Below, piece after piece: positions 62,514 through 64,000 of a stretch of 64,000 nt of DNA. The notes beneath the pieces are model-generated. The model ran no database searches and had not been told where the DNA came from. It was given only the letters and a program-made list of their open reading frames with translations. The stretch is taken from the NCBI GenBank assembly GCA_014281115.1, contig JACONQ010000004.1, positions 992,001 to 1,056,000 of the forward strand, written 5' to 3'. The first letter of the stretch is position 1. Each line of letters starts with the position of its first letter. A program made the translations under genes and the position numbers. This DNA comes from Laburnicola sp. R22_1 (Eukaryota; Ascomycota; Dothideomycetes; Pleosporales; Didymosphaeriaceae).

Positions 62514-64000
62514 TAACGTTAATCGCAGAACGCTTAATTAAAGACGCAATAGAACAACTGCACGACGTAATAACCCACCTAAATTAAAGAATTTTACTCT
62601 CCTTAAGGAGCAGGCGCTTATTAATTATATAATTAAGCTAGACATGCGTGAATTCCCTCCTACAAAGCTTATAATACGCACAATGGCCAATTTACTATGT
62701 TTATAGAGGAGAAAGCCACCTATTAGCATTAACTAGATAGATAGGTTTATTAAGCGCAGATGTGAAGTTAAAACGCGTTAGTTTTAGTTATACGACAACT
62801 AGAGGGCATAATAAAAAGATCCTAAGGTTATAAACGCGTAGTTTAAGCTTATAGAGGACATTAAAGTTAAGTACGGCATTACAGATAAGGACACCTACAA
62901 CTTTAATAAAATAGGCTTCCTAATAGGGGTTATAGGGTCTTAGCTTGTGGTTACAGTATTAGAGAGGCGTGCGAAACCTAAATTAATACAGCCAGGCGAC
63001 CGCTAGTGAATTATAGTGATCCAGAGTATCTGTGCTGCTAGATGGGCAATCCCTCCCTTTATTATCTACGCTAGTAAGCGTTACATCTCCACCTAGTACA
63101 AAGACGCGTTAATTCCTAGCAATTAGGTAATCGCTGTTAGCGAGAATAGCTAAACAAACAATAAGCTTAGTATCGCGTGGTTAAAATACTTTAACGCGCA
63201 TATAAAGGGACGCGCTAAAGAAACCTATTAGCTGCTAGTTATTAACAGCTATAAGAGCCATAACTTAATTAAGTTCTAGAATTACTATAAGAAACATAAG
63301 ATTATTACTCTCTATATGTCGCCACATTTGTCACACCTACTGCAGCTATTAGATGTGGGCTATTTCTCCCCGCTAAAGAAGGCATATAGTGCTAAGATCT
63401 TAGGCTTAGCGCGTTAGCTAATAACCTACATTATAAAGATCGAGTTCCTCCTAGCCTTTAAAACCGCGTTTTTGAAGGTTTTCTCTATAGAGATAATTAA
63501 GGGTGGTTTTCGCGATGCTGGGCTAGTCCCATTAAATCTAGAGGAGGTGTTGCAGCACCTTAACATCTGTATTCGTACACCTAGTCTGCCCATTAAAGAG
63601 CCTACTACCTGGGAGTCTAAAACACTAAGTAACCTACGCGAATTTAAGGCGCAATTAACACTAGTTCGCAAGAGAATTAGAGATTACTTTAATTCATTAC
63701 TAACTTTAACTATACAGGTGCTTAAGAAGCTTAAAAAAGGCGCTCTAAGTGCAATGCATAGTTAGGTACTAGTGTTAGATAAAATTGCAGACCTTCGCAA
63801 GATAATTAAGGAGACTACAAGGCGAAAATCGCGTAAAAGAAGGTATATCCAGCATTAGGGATCACTTATAGTAGTAGAGAAATCTTAGCTAGCCACTCCT
63901 AAGAACGCTAGTAGACAGAAGAAGGGTAAATAGTTGTTAGGTACTAGTCGCGCTGTAATAGGGCCATTAACTCAACAGCGTTATGGTATCTACAGGCAAC

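Larger units (their letters stand above)
60400..64000 (+). mobile_element. second Fot1/pogo-type element, RIP-mutated, interrupted and running off the window
   Basis: The left end is near 60400-60410, judged by the shared TTTGCCAAGACCC segment at about 60446, which also ends the inverted repeat of the 57612 element. ATG 60499 starts MSSKPSNKA. The frame is cut at TAT by a nested element and resumes at 62516 as NVNRRTL, which together give the LYNV motif also seen in the 57612 copy. Transposase sequence continues with YIIKLDMREFPPTKL, INSYKSHNLIKF and PLKKAYSAKI up to the window end, full of stops. The right end is not in the window. Confidence 0.8.
60499..64000 (+). pseudogene. RIP-mutated Fot1/pogo transposase (split by nested element, partial)
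   Basis: The first part, 60499-60598, reads MSSKPSNKA, a stop, LLITIRAIKQDLNLIERAAV, GLY. The second part, from 62514 on, holds the CENP-B-like and DDE domains (DTYNFNKIGFLIGVI, SPHLSHLLQLLDVGYFSPLK) and the C-terminal helix region (EVLQHLNICIRTPSL, KRIRDYFNSLLTLTIQVLKK). Nearly every stop replaces an expected Gln or Trp. In INSYKSHN the catalytic Asp and Gly are Asn and Ser, again G-to-A changes. Confidence 0.8.

Overview
The window looks like nuclear DNA of a filamentous ascomycete, most likely a dothideomycete of the order Pleosporales. The reasons are short introns (about 45-150 bp, GT..AG), a vanadium chloroperoxidase that recalls the Curvularia enzyme along its whole length, an Egh16/Gas1-type secreted protein, a cellobiose dehydrogenase, and transposons whose stop codons are nearly all of the C-to-T / G-to-A kind left by repeat-induced point mutation (RIP).

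Layout. 0-2.9 kb: SGT1 co-chaperone and a secreted pepsin-fold protein without catalytic motifs. 3.5-4.8 kb: a Tc1-type transposon. 5.3-11.8 kb: a GH72 cell-wall glucanosyltransferase, a broken DUF6604-type gene and a seven-helix rhodopsin-like membrane protein. 12.8-14.9 kb: a decayed pogo/Fot1 transposon, followed by an intron-containing tRNA-Lys(CTT). 16-19.5 kb: a doubtful small secreted protein and the Egh16-like gene. 20.4-26.4 kb: PWP2 (ribosome biogenesis) and CDC12 (septin) diverging from one promoter region, then an unknown gene. 29-32.8 kb: cellobiose dehydrogenase and a PSI-domain membrane protein. 33-34.8 kb: a degenerate 33-bp minisatellite and small unknown genes. 36-47.4 kb: unknown proteins, an F-box protein convergent with the vanadium chloroperoxidase, and two unknown proteins. 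48.3-55.9 kb: cysteinyl-tRNA synthetase and TRM61 (tRNA m1A58 methyltransferase) diverging from one short promoter region, then a PhoD-like phosphatase. 57.6-64 kb: an AT-rich block of RIP-mutated transposons, with one pogo element nested inside another.

How the genes relate. This is ordinary fungal chromosome, not an operon or a gene cluster. Housekeeping genes (SGT1, PWP2, CDC12, CRS1, TRM61) sit among genes of the cell surface and secretome (GH72, Egh16-like, cellobiose dehydrogenase, chloroperoxidase), as in a plant-associated fungus.

The most unusual signal is a family of similar short sequences. It makes up much of a PhoD intron, resembles the 5' half of an Egh16-like intron, and recurs twice outside coding exons. 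This would fit an introner-like element. All exon structures below were read by eye from splice signals and frame continuity. Family names come from recognised motifs and have not been tested by any search.
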